A stretch of DNA of 64,000 nt, taken from an uncultured Christensenellaceae bacterium (lineage in GTDB: Bacteria > Bacillota > Clostridia > Christensenellales > UBA3700). The stretch lies in contig CAJUMY010000003.1 in the NCBI GenBank assembly GCA_910587685.1, positions 1-64,000 of the forward strand, given 5' to 3'. The notes under the pieces were generated by a model. That model saw only the letters and a list, made by a program, of their open reading frames with translations, ran no database searches and had not been told where the DNA came from. Position numbers and translations under genes: made by a program. Below, one piece after another: positions 62,995-64,000 of this stretch (position 1 is the first letter of the stretch; every line of letters begins with the position of its first letter).

Positions 62995-63023
62995 ATTGTA
63001 CCATATCCTATATGCGATTTCAA
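62995..63023 (-). promoter_or_regulatory. Promoter of the glycogen operon
   Basis: Minus strand TTGAAA (63018-63023), 17 bp, TACAAT (62995-63000) with TGG extension, like the addBA promoter. The leader is about 95 nt. Confidence 0.75.
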
Positions 63024-63135
63024 TAGCTAATCAAAATTTTATATAAATCTTTATATTTTATAGCGTATAATATCATAAAAAGTCCAACGTTATACCGCCG
63101 AAGACGCGACGATATTCGTCGACTAAACCCGAATT

Positions 63136-63173
63136 TTATAAAAAATATCCGACGCTACAGAAAAAGCGACGGA
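63136..63173 (-). terminator. Terminator of the frameshifted secreted-protein gene
   Basis: TCCGTCGCT and AGCGTCGGA on the minus strand (63173-63148), one mismatch, 8-nt loop, then TATTTTTTATAAA. Confidence 0.72.
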
Positions 63174-63195
63174 CACTTTCAATAATATCGCGATC

Positions 63196-63449
63196 TCAGT
63201 CAAAGTACTGAACGCCGTTTACATTATCGGTACCGTTCGAAAATCTTACCGTAAAACTGTCTTTTTCATCCGTTGCAAGTTTCACTCCCACTACTTTGAC
63301 GCCGTCGGGTATCCTCACGCTGTAACGGATAGCCGTATTCGACTGCAATCTTTCCTTATCGTAAGCGGAGATCTTATGCTCTTTGAGCTCGCCGTCACGA
63401 ACACCATGATGAAAACGATAGATAAAACGAGAGAAACTCTTTTTTTCAT
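63196..63449 (-). pseudogene. Small secreted-protein gene with a one-base frameshift
   Basis: ATG 63449 (SD GGAG) starts MKKRVSLVLSIVFIMVFVTA, a clean signal peptide, but this frame then loses gene-like codons and stops. From 63390 another frame reads ELKEHKISAYDKERLQSNTA and continues RYSVRIPDGVKVVGV to TGA at 63196-63198. The length of 254 nt is one short of a whole number of codons: one missing base near 63391-63396 separates the halves. Repaired, the protein would have about 84 residues with cleavage near VTA|EL. No homopolymer lies at the break. It is either a real mutation or a sequencing/assembly error. Function unknown. Confidence 0.62.
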
Positions 63450-63700
63450 AAAAACTCCTTATCCAAAAAACATTATTTACGTAATATTGCAGTCATCGTT
63501 GCAAATGGCTGTGATTTCCGTTCTCCGTATCGACCGCCATAAGATAATCATAACTAGCAAATATCGCAATACAAGCGTACATATATGTAGTTTTTACTGT
63601 CGATTGCTATTCCGGCGACCGTACGTTAAAGTTCGTTAATTTTCAAGACCGAATTCATTGCCATACGTTCTGCAGCTTCGCTTGAAACAGCTAAAGTTCT
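63450..63700. other. Intergenic region before the pentapeptide-repeat gene
   Basis: About 250 bases with no gene, promoter or hairpin that I trust. The pentapeptide gene's stop is at its right edge. Confidence 0.35.
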
Positions 63701-64000
63701 TTAGTCAACCAACTTAACTCCGACCAGAGCCGCGATAACGGGAGACTGCTCGTATGATATCTTCGCTCCTGCAAGTTCGCCGCCCTGTACCGATATACTT
63801 TCGAGCCTGTTACCGCTCAAATCGACGCCTTTGAACGAAGTTCTCGAAAGCTCTATTCCGCTGATATCGGATCTTACTATCTTCAGCGCCTTAAGTTTAT
63901 TTTCGCCAAAAGAAGATTCCCTTAGATTGCACTCGGAAAACTTCACGTTATTCATCTTACACTTGCAAAACGACGTCATTCTCATATCGCACGAAGAAAA
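63701..64000 (-). CDS. Pentapeptide-repeat protein, C-terminal part (5' end outside the window)
   Basis: The minus-strand frame is open to the window edge and reads FSSCDMRMTSFCKCKMNNVK at its visible start, then continuing pentads (FSECN LRESS, FKGVD LSGNR LESIS) with F/L/M at the centre every fifth residue, the right-handed beta-helix pattern. About 100 residues are visible and end SPVIAALVGVKLVD, a helix-like cap seen in Qnr-type and other members. Its internal ATG at 63985 is within the repeats, so the true start is beyond 64000. Members range from DNA-mimic gyrase protectors to structural proteins; its role cannot be stated. Confidence 0.88.
   Translation of the reverse strand, partial: FSSCDMRMTSFCKCKMNNVKFSECNLRESSFGENKLKALKIVRSDISGIELSRTSFKGVDLSGNRLESISVQGGELAGAKISYEQSPVIAALVGVKLVD

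Noticed and set aside
1..64000. CRISPR arrays, insertion sequences or prophage
   Set aside because: No regularly spaced repeats, transposase, integrase or phage-structure motifs were seen on either strand.

Overview
The window reads as the chromosome of a low-to-mid GC, Gram-positive-type anaerobe of the Clostridia (Bacillota), possibly an uncultured gut lineage near Christensenellales. The evidence is AddAB rather than RecBCD, a GlgC/GlgD glycogen operon, an L10 leader, a small RelQ-type alarmone synthetase, DUF1540 and YugP proteins, PerR beside rubredoxin-first rubrerythrin, and strong SD and sigma-A sites (TTGACA, 17-18 bp, TATAAT). No phage, insertion sequence or CRISPR array is visible. 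The taxonomic placement is inference.

Layout. 1-250: tRNA-Ala and tRNA-Ile on the minus strand with their own promoter, followed by a sequence that looks like the spacer before a 23S gene lying off the left edge. 0.6-1.0 kb: decayed coding sequence. 1.1-2.3 kb: corA behind a leader with a split CIRCE-like operator, an 18-codon leader peptide and a terminator abutting the corA ribosome binding site. 2.4-16 kb: an unknown membrane protein, relQ, addB-addA, lipoprotein and hypothetical genes, a YugP-type protease, rplI and a DUF1540 protein. 16.3-17.1 kb: an AT-rich flavodoxin-fold gene. 17.3-20.8 kb: rpmG-secE-nusG-rplK-rplA and, behind a second promoter and an L10 leader, rplJ-rplL. 20.9-24.5 kb: an SDR gene, then a decayed AT-rich patch (an FtsX-less permease and a secreted-protein gene with two lesions). 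24.6-29.4 kb: ybxF-rpsL-rpsG-fusA-tuf. rpoB and rpoC are missing from both ribosomal clusters, whose order is reversed from the usual one.

29.7-38 kb: prfB-tsaD, a small NrdD-like protein, a DUF1624 acyltransferase, a PadR regulator with its membrane partner, thioredoxin, and an Lrp-type regulator coupled to an aminotransferase. 38.3-44.6 kb: an XRE regulator, then a response regulator, histidine kinase and 1032-residue lipoprotein in one unit. 44.6-49.6 kb: an apparently leaderless rRNA methyltransferase gene, a nuclease/phosphatase-fold lipoprotein, an acidic zinc-ribbon protein, and a peroxide-defence group (perR, mini-rubredoxin, rubrerythrin). 49.9-63 kb is glucan metabolism: a GH36 alpha-galactosidase on the plus strand, and glgB-glgC-glgD-glgA-glgP-GH13 on the minus strand, which make, branch, phosphorolyse and hydrolyse glycogen. 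The right edge holds a frameshifted secreted-protein gene and the C-terminal part of a pentapeptide-repeat protein.

The best candidates for something undescribed are the corA leader (a possible ribosome-dependent Mg2+ attenuator of MgtL logic in a Gram-positive, with CIRCE-type half-sites around its promoter), the tRNA-23S unit without 16S, and the large lipoprotein tied to a two-component system.
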